Assembly: GCF_937976265.1 (NCBI RefSeq)
Contig: NZ_CALJRX010000205.1
Coordinates: forward strand, 1 to 15,913
Length of the DNA stretch: 15,913 bases
Source of the DNA: an uncultured Haemophilus sp.
GTDB taxonomy: Bacteria; Pseudomonadota; Gammaproteobacteria; Enterobacterales; Pasteurellaceae
Direction of reading: 5' to 3'
The notes under the pieces are model-generated. The model was not told where the DNA came from, made no database searches, and was given only the letters and a program-made list of their open reading frames with translations. The position numbers and the translations under genes are program-made. The stretch's first letter is position 1. Each line of letters starts with the position of its first letter. Positions 6,946 through 13,461 of the stretch are shown here, piece after piece.

Positions 6946-7920
6946 TTAATAATCCAATTCGTCTTTGTGTTCGAGGTAATCCGCTTTTAAGGCATGCAGT
7001 AATTCGACAAAGTCATCTGGCAATGGGGCATACCATTCCATCATTTCACCTGTAATTGGGTGAGCTAAACGCAACATAACCGCATGTAAGGCTTGGCGTT
7101 TAAAATTGCGTAGTACTTCAGTGAAGGCTTCGCTTGCATTTTTAGGTGGACGAGGACGACCACCATAAGTTTGATCGCCTAATAATGGATGTGCAATATG
7201 CGCCATGTGCACACGAATTTGGTGAGTCCGGCCTGTTTCTAAACGTAAGCGTAAACGCGTGTAATTACGGAAATTCTCCATAATGCGATAGTGTGTCACA
7301 GCGGGTTTACCCATTGGGTGAACCGCCATCAATGTGCGTTTTGTTGCATGGCGAGCCATTGGTTGGTCTACGGTTCCACCTTTGGTCATAATGCCACTCG
7401 CAACGGCTTCGTATTCACGAGTGATTTTGCGTTTTTGTAAGTCACGTACGAGTTTGGTTTGTGCAGGAATGGTTTTAGCGACAACCATGAGACCCGTTGT
7501 ATCTTTATCTAAACGATGCACAATCCCTGCACGTGGTACTTCGGCAATAGGTGGATAGTGATAGAGTAGCGCATTAAGTACCGTGCCATTTGGATTGCCT
7601 GCACCAGGGTGAACCACAAGATCTTTAGGTTTGTTAATCACGATAATATCGTCATCTTCATAAACGATATTGAGCGGAATATTTTGTGGCTCAAAACGGT
7701 TTTCATCTTCCACTTCTACCGAAATTTCAATTTGCTCTCCGCCATAAACTTTTGCACGGGGAATATCGGCAATTTCACCGTTCATTTTTACCTGTTTTGC
7801 TTCAATCCAGGTTTTTAAACGCGAACGGGAATATTCTGGGAACAACTCTGCGAGGGTTTGGTCTAAACGCTGTCCCATTTGTTCAGGCTGAATTTCAGCC
7901 GTTAAGGTAATTTGTGGCAT
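6946..7920 (-). CDS. rluD: 23S rRNA pseudouridine synthase D (1911/1915/1917)
   Basis: RluD isomerises three uridines in helix 69 of 23S rRNA, a modification important for 50S assembly and termination. The 324 residues are typical. An N-terminal S4 RNA-binding domain (about 17-65: GQRLDQTLAELFPEYSRSRL) precedes the catalytic fold. DDDIIVINKPKDLVVHPG at about 89-106 and GIVHRLDKDTTGLMVVAKT at 132-150 are the RluA-family motifs, with Asp138 the catalytic nucleophile. RLETGRTHQIRVHMAHI and PLLGDQTYGG follow further on. GGA about seven bases before the ATG can serve as a ribosome site. pgeF follows after 1 base and bamD is divergent; E. coli has the same bamD/rluD-pgeF arrangement. Confidence 0.97.
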   Translation of the reverse strand: MPQITLTAEIQPEQMGQRLDQTLAELFPEYSRSRLKTWIEAKQVKMNGEIADIPRAKVYGGEQIEISVEVEDENRFEPQNIPLNIVYEDDDIIVINKPKDLVVHPGAGNPNGTVLNALLYHYPPIAEVPRAGIVHRLDKDTTGLMVVAKTIPAQTKLVRDLQKRKITREYEAVASGIMTKGGTVDQPMARHATKRTLMAVHPMGKPAVTHYRIMENFRNYTRLRLRLETGRTHQIRVHMAHIAHPLLGDQTYGGRPRPPKNASEAFTEVLRNFKRQALHAVMLRLAHPITGEMMEWYAPLPDDFVELLHALKADYLEHKDELDY

Positions 7921-7947
7921 AAAAAATCCATCTAAAAATTTAAAAAG

Positions 7948-7976
7948 TTGGCTTATTGCGTAATGTTCTATACAAT
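7948..7976 (+). promoter_or_regulatory. Candidate bamD promoter
   Basis: TTGGCT (7948-7953), a 17-base spacer and TACAAT (7971-7976) give a reasonable sigma-70 match about 50 bases before the bamD start. The assignment is by eye only. Confidence 0.45.
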
Positions 7977-8029
7977 ATTCGTTAATTGTAACTTATTTAT
8001 TGATTTTCGTAAAAATTAAGGAAAAAAGA

Positions 8030-8821
8030 ATGCGTAAAATAAAATCTCTCGCACTTATTGCATTGACCTCATTCGCTATTGCAGCTTGTAGCAGTGGTAA
8101 TAAAGAAGTGGAGCAAGCTTCTGTTGATGAGCTTTATGCAAAAGGCGCGGCTGCATTACAAGAAGGAAGCTATTCTGACTCGATTCGTTATTTAAAAGCA
8201 GCGACAGAGCGTTTCCCTGGTAGTGCTTACCAAGAACAAGCAATGCTTGATTTAATTTATGCAAACTATAAAGCGCAAGATTACACAGCAACGTTGGTTA
8301 CCGTAGATAACTACTTACGGCAATTTCCACAAAGTCCAAACCGCGACTATGCAGTGTATATGGCGGGTTTAACAAACTTAGCAACTGCCGATAATATGCT
8401 CCAAGATTTCTTTGGTATCGATCGTGCAACGCGTGAAACAACTTCAATGAAAACGGCGTTTTCTAACTTCCAAAGCTTAGTGCGTGCGTTCCCAAATAGC
8501 CCATATTCACAAGATGCGGTAGCACGTATGGCATACATCAAAGATTCATTAGCTCGTCATGAATTAGAAATTGCGAAATTCTATGCAAAACGTGATGCGT
8601 GGGTAGCAGTATCAAACCGTGTAGTGGGTATGTTGCAACAATATCCGGATGCTAAAGCGACTTACGAAGGTTTATTCTTAATGAAAGAAGCCTATGACAA
8701 AATGGGTTTACAACAATTAGCGAATCAAACCCAGCAAGTCATCGACGCGAATAAAGATAAACAATTTGCGGATGTGAAAAAACCGGAAGAGTCTGATTTA
8801 ATTCAACCGGTTAAAAAATAA
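8030..8821 (+). CDS. bamD: Outer membrane assembly lipoprotein BamD (ComL)
   Basis: BamD is an essential lipoprotein of the BAM complex that folds beta-barrel proteins into the outer membrane; it also appears as ComL in competence literature from Neisseria and Haemophilus. The 263-residue protein opens with a lipoprotein signal peptide (KIKSLALIALTSFAIAAC) whose lipobox I-A-A-C puts the lipidated Cys at residue 20. Ser21 at +2 agrees with sorting to the outer membrane. The rest is TPR-like helical repeats, for example VDELYAKGAAALQEGSYSDS, YQEQAMLDLIYANYKAQDY and NSPYSQDAVARMAYI. The frame is open from 8000, but the ATG at 8030 gives a proper signal peptide and is preceded by AAGGAAA. It is divergent from rluD and followed by 6S RNA. 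Confidence 0.96.
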   Translation: MRKIKSLALIALTSFAIAACSSGNKEVEQASVDELYAKGAAALQEGSYSDSIRYLKAATERFPGSAYQEQAMLDLIYANYKAQDYTATLVTVDNYLRQFPQSPNRDYAVYMAGLTNLATADNMLQDFFGIDRATRETTSMKTAFSNFQSLVRAFPNSPYSQDAVARMAYIKDSLARHELEIAKFYAKRDAWVAVSNRVVGMLQQYPDAKATYEGLFLMKEAYDKMGLQQLANQTQQVIDANKDKQFADVKKPEESDLIQPVKK

Positions 8822-8843
8822 TCCCGTCCCTTGTGGGACGTGC

Positions 8844-8905
8844 TTGAATAACCAAAATTATTCAAATAAAGGCTAGTCAAACTAATCAAATTGAGCTAGT
8901 ATAAA
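8844..8905 (+). promoter_or_regulatory. Upstream region and -10 element of 6S RNA
   Basis: TATAAA at 8900-8905 lies eight bases before the predicted RNA 5' end and is a good -10. The -35 match is weak. GCTAGT is repeated directly at 8872-8877 and 8895-8900. Farther upstream TTGAATAA (8844-8851) and TTATTCAA (8858-8865) form an inverted repeat with a 6-base gap that could be a regulator site or part of a hairpin. No protein can be named. Confidence 0.4.
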
Positions 8906-8913
8906 TTTAAAAG

Positions 8914-9109
8914 ATTTCCTGGGGTGTTCGTGGATGGGTTATGTCCCTGAGCCGATACTTAGAACTTTATAAATCGGTTTCCCGCCATTGGTGTGTAGGC
9001 TTGACCTTTGACTTTGTCATTGGACTAAAGAAACCTAAAAATGGCCTTACCGGTTTCCTTGGACCGTCGGGTTCAAGGACTACTACTCGTAGCGGCACTC
9101 TGGGACCTT
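8914..9109 (+). ncRNA. ssrS: 6S RNA
   Basis: 6S RNA imitates an open promoter and sequesters the sigma-70 holoenzyme in stationary phase. The 5' end ATTTCCTGGGGTGTTCG and 3' end AGCGGCACTCTGGGACCTTT match the closing stem of the E. coli RNA. Bases 8917-8926 pair fully with 9096-9105 if G-U pairs are counted. The conserved TCCCTGAGCCGATA near 8944-8957 is the central-bubble strand used as template for product RNA, and the opposite strand carries GGGTTCAAGGACTAC. The inner arm CCATT...AATGG closes the long apical hairpin. At about 196 bases it is slightly longer than the E. coli RNA (184). fau follows directly, as in E. coli (ssrS-ygfA), so the two are probably co-transcribed. The ends are approximate by a few bases. 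An open reading frame from 9041 crosses this RNA but is not coding there. Together with its flanks this accounts for the 315 bases between bamD and fau. Confidence 0.95.
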
Positions 9110-9136
9110 TCTCTTAAATCCATTCTTTCCAATCGA

Positions 9137-9709
9137 ATGAAATCAACACAGCAAACGCTTCGCACTCAACTCCGTCAAAAAATTCGTAAAACACGAGCAA
9201 ATTTGACCGCACTTCAGCAACAACAGGCGGAAGATTCCATCACTCAACAAGCGCTTGCATTAATTGAAGAACGAAATGCGCAGCATATTGCTTTGTATGT
9301 TTCCTTTGATGGTGAAATCTCCACGGAGAAACTTATCAAAACCCTTTGGGCACAAGATAAACACGTTTATTTGCCGGTATTGCACCCTTTCAATCCTAAT
9401 CACCTTTTGTTCTTACGTTATTTGCCTGATACACCAATGCTGAAAAATAAATTTGGCATTTGGGAGCCTAAACTTAATGTACAAAACGTATTGCCTTTGG
9501 ATGAATTAGATATTCTTTTTACGCCACTCGTCGCTTTTGATAAACAAGGGAATCGTCTTGGCATGGGCGGTGGTTTTTATGATCGCACCTTACAACATTG
9601 GCAGAAGTCTTCTTTTATCCCCGTGGGATTAGCTCATCAATGTCAGCAAGTCGAAAAGCTTCCAACTGAAGCGTGGGACGTGCCACTTCATCAAATTTTA
9701 GTTGCTTAA
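9137..9709 (+). CDS. fau: 5-formyltetrahydrofolate cyclo-ligase
   Basis: This enzyme (5-FCL, YgfA) uses ATP to convert 5-formyl-THF to 5,10-methenyl-THF, recycling a folate by-product that inhibits enzymes such as GlyA. The 190 residues fit the family. An N-terminal basic helix with repeated LR and KIRK, then HIALYVSFDGEISTEKLI, YLPVL and the signature GNRLGMGGGFYDRTL (about 150-164), which forms the ATP/folate pocket, are all present. The frame is open from 9041, but that part is 6S RNA; the ATG at 9137 is the first sensible start. No Shine-Dalgarno is visible before it, so the true start is somewhat uncertain. It shares a likely transcript with ssrS. An uptake sequence is read as L-T-A-L near residue 25. 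Confidence 0.93.
   Translation: MKSTQQTLRTQLRQKIRKTRANLTALQQQQAEDSITQQALALIEERNAQHIALYVSFDGEISTEKLIKTLWAQDKHVYLPVLHPFNPNHLLFLRYLPDTPMLKNKFGIWEPKLNVQNVLPLDELDILFTPLVAFDKQGNRLGMGGGFYDRTLQHWQKSSFIPVGLAHQCQQVEKLPTEAWDVPLHQILVA
9206..9214 (-). repeat. DNA uptake sequence in fau
   Basis: Exact ACCGCACTT, read in frame as part of L-T-A-L in the N-terminal helix of 5-FCL. Confidence 0.95.
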
Positions 9710-9763
9710 ACCTATCAAGATGTAAAGTTTGATAGAAAAAATTAAAAATTGTCGATTTTTTCT

Positions 9764-9791
9764 CTTGAAATACCAAAAAAGGGTCTTATCT
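9764..9791 (+). promoter_or_regulatory. Likely sigma-32 (heat-shock) promoter of clpB
   Basis: CTTGAAA at 9764-9770 is an exact match to the sigma-32 -35 element. After 13 bases TCTTATCT (9784-9791) shares the AT-x-T end of the -10 consensus but lacks the C run. The leader of about 45 bases can form a small stem (GGGTC at 9781 with GACCC at 9811) and ends with AGGAGA (9829-9834) ten bases before the ATG. Confidence 0.6.
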
Positions 9792-9844
9792 AATAACTCG
9801 TAAAGGGGATGACCCAAAGAATTTAATCAGGAGAAGATAAACAT

Positions 9845-12415
9845 ATGAATATTGAAAAATTTACCACAAAATTCCAGCAAGCACTCAGTGAAGCACAATC
9901 ATTGGCGCTAGGTAAAGATAACCAGTTTATCGAACCAGTGCATTTATTGACCGCACTTTTAAATCAACAAGACGGTTCAATTGCACCTATTTTGACAGCA
10001 AGTGGCGTGAATGTGGCGTTATTGCGTAATGAATTAAACGCCGAATTGAATAAATTGCCACAAGTGTCGGGTAATGGCGGTGATGTGCAAATTTCCCGTC
10101 AATTACTTAACTTATTGAATTTATGTGACAAATTAGCTCAACAAAAACAAGATAAATTTATTTCCAGTGAATTGTTCTTATTAGCAGCGCTTGAAGAGCG
10201 CGGTGCATTAAATGACATTTTGAAAAAATGTGGTGCGAAAAAAGAACAAATTCTACAAGCGATCCAACATATTCGTGGAGGACAAAACGTGAATGATCAA
10301 AATGCGGAAGAAAGCAGACAAGCTCTTGAAAAATATACGATTGATTTAACAGCTCGTGCTGAAAGTGGCAAACTTGACCCCGTTATTGGTCGTGATGAAG
10401 AAATTCGTCGAGCCATTCAAGTATTGCAACGTCGTACCAAAAACAACCCAGTATTAATCGGTGAGCCTGGTGTAGGTAAAACTGCTATCGTGGAAGGTTT
10501 GGCACAACGTATTGTCAATGGTGAAGTGCCTGAAGGCTTAAAAAACAAACGTGTACTTTCTTTAGATATGGGTGCTCTGATTGCCGGTGCGAAATACCGC
10601 GGTGAATTTGAAGAGCGCTTAAAAGCTGTTTTAAATGAGTTATCAAAAGAAGAAGGTCGCGTGATCCTCTTTATTGATGAAATCCATACCATGGTTGGTG
10701 CAGGTAAAACTGATGGTGCGATGGATGCCGGTAACTTATTAAAACCAAGTTTAGCACGTGGTGAGTTACACTGTGTAGGTGCGACCACATTAGACGAATA
10801 TCGTCAATATATCGAGAAAGATGCTGCACTTGAGCGTCGTTTCCAAAAAGTCTTTGTGGATGAGCCAAGTGTGGAAGATACCATTGCGATCTTACGTGGT
10901 TTGAAAGAGCGTTATGAGATCCATCACCATGTAGATATTACCGACCCGGCAATCGTGGCAGCTGCAACGCTTTCGCATCGTTATATTTCCGATCGTCAAT
11001 TGCCGGATAAAGCCATCGACTTAATCGATGAAGCCGCGTCGAGTATCCGTATGGAAATTGACTCTAAACCAGAGCCGCTTGATCGTCTTGAACGCCGTAT
11101 TATCCAATTAAAATTGGAACAACAAGCATTACAAAAAGAAGAAGACGAAGCAAGCCGTAAGCGTTTAGATATGTTAGAAAAAGAGCTTGCTGATAAAGAA
11201 CGTGAATATGCCGAACTTGAAGAAGTATGGAAGTCAGAAAAAGCAGCACTTTCCGGTTCTCAACACATAAAACAAGCGTTAGATGCAGCGAAAACTGAAA
11301 TGGAACAAGCGCGTCGTGCCGGTGATTTAAGCAAAATGTCTGAGCTTCAATACGGTCGTATTCCTGAATTGGAAAAACAACTTGCTGCCGCTGAAACCAG
11401 CGAAGGCAAAGAAATGACCTTATTGCGCTATCGTGTGACTGATGAAGAAATTGCCGAAGTGCTTTCTAAAGCAACAGGTATTCCTGTTTCTAAAATGATG
11501 GAAGGTGAGAAAGAAAAACTCTTACGCATGGAAGAAGAATTGCACAAACGTGTGATCGGTCAAGAAGAAGCAGTAGATGCCGTAGCGAACGCGATTCGTC
11601 GTAGCCGTGCAGGGCTTTCTGATCCTAACCGCCCAATTGGTTCGTTCTTATTCTTAGGACCAACTGGTGTAGGTAAAACAGAACTTTGTAAAACTTTGGC
11701 GAAATTCCTCTTTGACAGTGAAGATGCGATGGTACGTATTGATATGTCAGAGTTTATGGAAAAACACAGCGTATCTCGTTTAGTGGGGGCACCTCCAGGC
11801 TATGTCGGCTATGAAGAGGGTGGTTACTTAACTGAAGCGGTACGTCGTCGTCCATATTCGGTGATTTTGCTCGATGAAGTGGAAAAAGCACATGCGGATG
11901 TATTCAACATTTTATTACAAGTGTTGGATGATGGTCGTTTAACGGATGGTCAAGGTCGTACAGTAGATTTCCGTAATACCGTGGTGATTATGACCTCTAA
12001 CTTGGGTTCTGATTTAATCCAAGGTAGCAAAGACGAAAGCTATGGAGAAATGAAGGCCTTAGTGATGTCAGTGGTGAGTCAACATTTCCGTCCGGAATTC
12101 ATCAACCGTATTGATGAAACGGTGGTATTCCATCCACTTGACAAAGACAATATCCGTGCGATTGCAAGCATCCAATTAGAACGTCTAGCAAAACGTATGG
12201 AAACTCGTGGTTACGAATTAGTGTTTACCGAAGCTTTATTAGATTTCATTGGTGAAGTGGGTTACGACCCAATTTATGGGGCGCGTCCATTAAAACGTGC
12301 AATCCAACAAGAGATCGAAAATAGCTTGGCACAACAAGTTCTATCTGGTCAATTATTACCAGGTAAAGTGGTCACACTGGATTATGTGGATGGCAAAGTT
12401 CAAGCCAGACAATAA
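9845..12415 (+). CDS. clpB: ClpB disaggregase
   Basis: ClpB is a cytosolic hexameric AAA+ ATPase that, together with DnaK, pulls polypeptides out of aggregates after heat stress. The 856 residues compare with 857 in E. coli. In order: an N-terminal substrate domain (1-145); AAA-1 with Walker A GEPGVGKT (Lys212), Walker B VILFIDEIH and pore loop GAKYRGEFEERLK; the coiled-coil middle domain (about 405-525) that docks DnaK; AAA-2 with Walker A GPTGVGKT near 605, Walker B VILLDEVEKAH and pore-loop GYVGYEEGG; and the C-terminal domain with GARPLKRAIQQEIEN. All nucleotide-binding motifs are intact. A strong internal start at codon 149 should give the short isoform. It has a heat-shock-like promoter and its own terminator. 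In E. coli clpB follows pgeF; here it follows fau. Confidence 0.98.
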   Translation: MNIEKFTTKFQQALSEAQSLALGKDNQFIEPVHLLTALLNQQDGSIAPILTASGVNVALLRNELNAELNKLPQVSGNGGDVQISRQLLNLLNLCDKLAQQKQDKFISSELFLLAALEERGALNDILKKCGAKKEQILQAIQHIRGGQNVNDQNAEESRQALEKYTIDLTARAESGKLDPVIGRDEEIRRAIQVLQRRTKNNPVLIGEPGVGKTAIVEGLAQRIVNGEVPEGLKNKRVLSLDMGALIAGAKYRGEFEERLKAVLNELSKEEGRVILFIDEIHTMVGAGKTDGAMDAGNLLKPSLARGELHCVGATTLDEYRQYIEKDAALERRFQKVFVDEPSVEDTIAILRGLKERYEIHHHVDITDPAIVAAATLSHRYISDRQLPDKAIDLIDEAASSIRMEIDSKPEPLDRLERRIIQLKLEQQALQKEEDEASRKRLDMLEKELADKEREYAELEEVWKSEKAALSGSQHIKQALDAAKTEMEQARRAGDLSKMSELQYGRIPELEKQLAAAETSEGKEMTLLRYRVTDEEIAEVLSKATGIPVSKMMEGEKEKLLRMEEELHKRVIGQEEAVDAVANAIRRSRAGLSDPNRPIGSFLFLGPTGVGKTELCKTLAKFLFDSEDAMVRIDMSEFMEKHSVSRLVGAPPGYVGYEEGGYLTEAVRRRPYSVILLDEVEKAHADVFNILLQVLDDGRLTDGQGRTVDFRNTVVIMTSNLGSDLIQGSKDESYGEMKALVMSVVSQHFRPEFINRIDETVVFHPLDKDNIRAIASIQLERLAKRMETRGYELVFTEALLDFIGEVGYDPIYGARPLKRAIQQEIENSLAQQVLSGQLLPGKVVTLDYVDGKVQARQ
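9950..9958 (-). repeat. DNA uptake sequence in clpB
   Basis: Exact ACCGCACTT, read as L-T-A-L-L at about residues 35-39 of the ClpB N-domain. Confidence 0.95.
10277..10291 (+). promoter_or_regulatory. Internal translation start for short ClpB isoform
   Basis: GGAGG at 10277-10281 is followed after seven bases by GTG at 10289-10291, codon 149 of clpB. E. coli makes its N-terminally truncated ClpB from a GTG at Val149, so both codon number and site are conserved. The product would be about 708 residues and lack the N-domain. Confidence 0.8.
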
Positions 12416-12426
12416 TTTGTAAAATG

Positions 12427-12460
12427 AAAAGCCATTTAGTGAAAGCTAAATGGCTTTTTT
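12427..12460 (+). terminator. clpB terminator
   Basis: A stem GCCATTTAG (12431-12439) / CTAAATGGC (12446-12454) with loop TGAAAG is extended by AAAA on the left against a run of six T on the right. It begins 11 bases after the clpB stop. Confidence 0.93.
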
Positions 12461-12465
12461 ATGCT

Positions 12466-12509
12466 TTGGTAAAAGATAAAATAGGGTAGAATGACGCTGT
12501 TTATAGCGT
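12466..12509 (+). promoter_or_regulatory. Weak candidate promoter and small inverted repeat before mog
   Basis: TTGGTA (12466-12471) and TAGAAT (12487-12492) are separated by 15 bases, shorter than ideal. Just downstream ACGCT (12494-12498) and AGCGT (12505-12509) form an inverted repeat around the expected start point. mog needs a promoter here because a terminator lies just upstream. Confidence 0.35.
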
Positions 12510-12527
12510 ATAAAAATGAGGAAGAAA

Positions 12528-13121
12528 ATGACCGCACTTTTAAAAATTGGTTTGGTTTCGGTGTCAGACCGTGCATCAAGTGGTGTGTATCAAGATCAAG
12601 GGATTCCCGAATTACTACAATGGTTAGAGCAAGCGTTGGTGGATCCTTTTGAAGTGGAAACGCGATTAATTCCAGATGAGCAACCATTAATTGAACAAAC
12701 GTTGAAAGAATTAGTGGATGAGCACCATTGTCATTTAGTGCTCACAACGGGCGGTACAGGACCGGCAAAACGTGATGTCACACCTGATGCCACATTGGCT
12801 GTTGCTGATCGTGAAATGCCTGGATTTGGCGAGCAAATGCGTCAAGTGAGTTTGCATTTTGTGCCGACAGCGATTTTATCTCGTCAAGTTGGTGTGATTC
12901 GTAAAAACAGCCTAATCTTGAACTTACCTGGGCAGCCAAAAGCTATCAAAGAAACTTTAGAAGGCGTGAAAGATGAGCAAGGCAAGGTCTTAGTGAAAGG
13001 GATTTTTAGTGCGGTGCCTTATTGTTTGCAATTAATTGATGGTATTTATATTGATACAAAACCAGAAGTGATTGCGAGCTTCCGCCCGAAAGCCGCACGA
13101 CGCGAAAATTTGGAGAAATAA
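12528..13121 (+). CDS. mog: Molybdopterin adenylyltransferase
   Basis: Mog activates molybdopterin with ATP, giving the adenylylated form into which MoeA inserts molybdate during molybdenum cofactor synthesis. The 197 residues match the E. coli MogA type. IGLVSVSDRASSGVYQDQGIP near the N-terminus, HLVLTTGGTGPAKRDVTPDAT at about 67-88, REMPGFGEQMR, and SLILNLPGQPKAIKETLEG are the MoCF-domain motifs for molybdopterin and nucleotide. The frame is open from 12516, but starting there would place the GAGGAAG ribosome site (12518-12524) inside the gene; the ATG at 12528 also matches the family N-terminus (MTALLKIGLVSVSDR). An exact uptake sequence forms codons 2-4. glnB starts 1 base after its stop, so the two are likely coupled, although no functional link is known to me. 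Confidence 0.95.
   Translation: MTALLKIGLVSVSDRASSGVYQDQGIPELLQWLEQALVDPFEVETRLIPDEQPLIEQTLKELVDEHHCHLVLTTGGTGPAKRDVTPDATLAVADREMPGFGEQMRQVSLHFVPTAILSRQVGVIRKNSLILNLPGQPKAIKETLEGVKDEQGKVLVKGIFSAVPYCLQLIDGIYIDTKPEVIASFRPKAARRENLEK
12531..12539 (-). repeat. DNA uptake sequence at the start of mog
   Basis: Exact ACCGCACTT directly after the ATG, encoding T-A-L as residues 2-4. It lies inside the likely ribosome footprint. Confidence 0.95.
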
Positions 13122-13122
13122 G

Positions 13123-13461
13123 ATGAAAAAAATCGAAGCCATTATTAAGCCATTTAAATTAGATGATGTACGTGAAAATTTATCTGACATTGGCATTAGC
13201 GGAATGACGGTGACTGAAGTTCGAGGTTTTGGTCGTCAAAAAGGGCATACAGAGCTTTATCGTGGAGCAGAATATATGGTCGATTTTCTGCCTAAAGTGA
13301 AAATGGAAATTGTCGTGCCAGATGATTTACTTGAACAATGTCTTGAAACCATTGTTGAAACTTGCCAAACAGGCAAAATCGGTGATGGAAAGATCTTTGT
13401 TTATGATGTAGAATGCGCAATTCGTGTTCGTACAGGCGAAGAAAATGAGGAGGCCATTTAG
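13123..13461 (+). CDS. glnB: Nitrogen regulatory protein P-II
   Basis: GlnB is a trimeric cytosolic signal protein that reads 2-oxoglutarate, ATP/ADP and glutamine status and adjusts partners such as glutamine synthetase adenylyltransferase and NtrB. It has exactly the canonical 112 residues. MKKIEAIIKPFKLDDVRE opens it. The T-loop GRQKGHTELYRGAEY carries Tyr51, the uridylylation site, and KMEIVVPDD and TGKIGDGKIFVYDVECAIRVRTGE form the nucleotide-binding part. The ATG at 13123 is preceded by GGAG (13112-13115), 1 base after the mog stop; the open frame from 13072 overlaps mog and is not used. The TAG stop overlaps the GTG of the next gene. No amtB lies beside it, which favours GlnB over GlnK. 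Confidence 0.97.
   Translation: MKKIEAIIKPFKLDDVRENLSDIGISGMTVTEVRGFGRQKGHTELYRGAEYMVDFLPKVKMEIVVPDDLLEQCLETIVETCQTGKIGDGKIFVYDVECAIRVRTGEENEEAI

Noticed and set aside
8825..8840. Hairpin CGTCCC/GGGACG just after bamD as a terminator
   Set aside because: The 6-bp stem with a TTGT loop has no T run after it. It may be a weak or Rho-assisted end, but I cannot support a terminator call.
9041..9136. In-frame N-terminal extension of fau beginning at ATG 9041
   Set aside because: This stretch is the 3' half of 6S RNA, and the encoded residues do not resemble 5-FCL. The frame is open by chance.
9712..9735. Inverted repeat CTATCAA/TTGATAG after fau as a terminator
   Set aside because: The stem is AT-rich with a 10-base loop and is followed by A residues and not T, so it is unlikely to terminate transcription of fau.
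12516..12527. Mog start at ATG 12516
   Set aside because: It would place the GAGGAAG ribosome site inside the gene and add MRKK ahead of the family N-terminus.
13008..13016. TAGTGCGGT in mog as a further uptake sequence
   Set aside because: One mismatch at the first base of the core; only exact cores were counted.
13072..13122. Longer glnB start overlapping mog
   Set aside because: PII proteins have a fixed 112-residue form starting MKKIEAIIKPFKL, and a ribosome site precedes the ATG at 13123.
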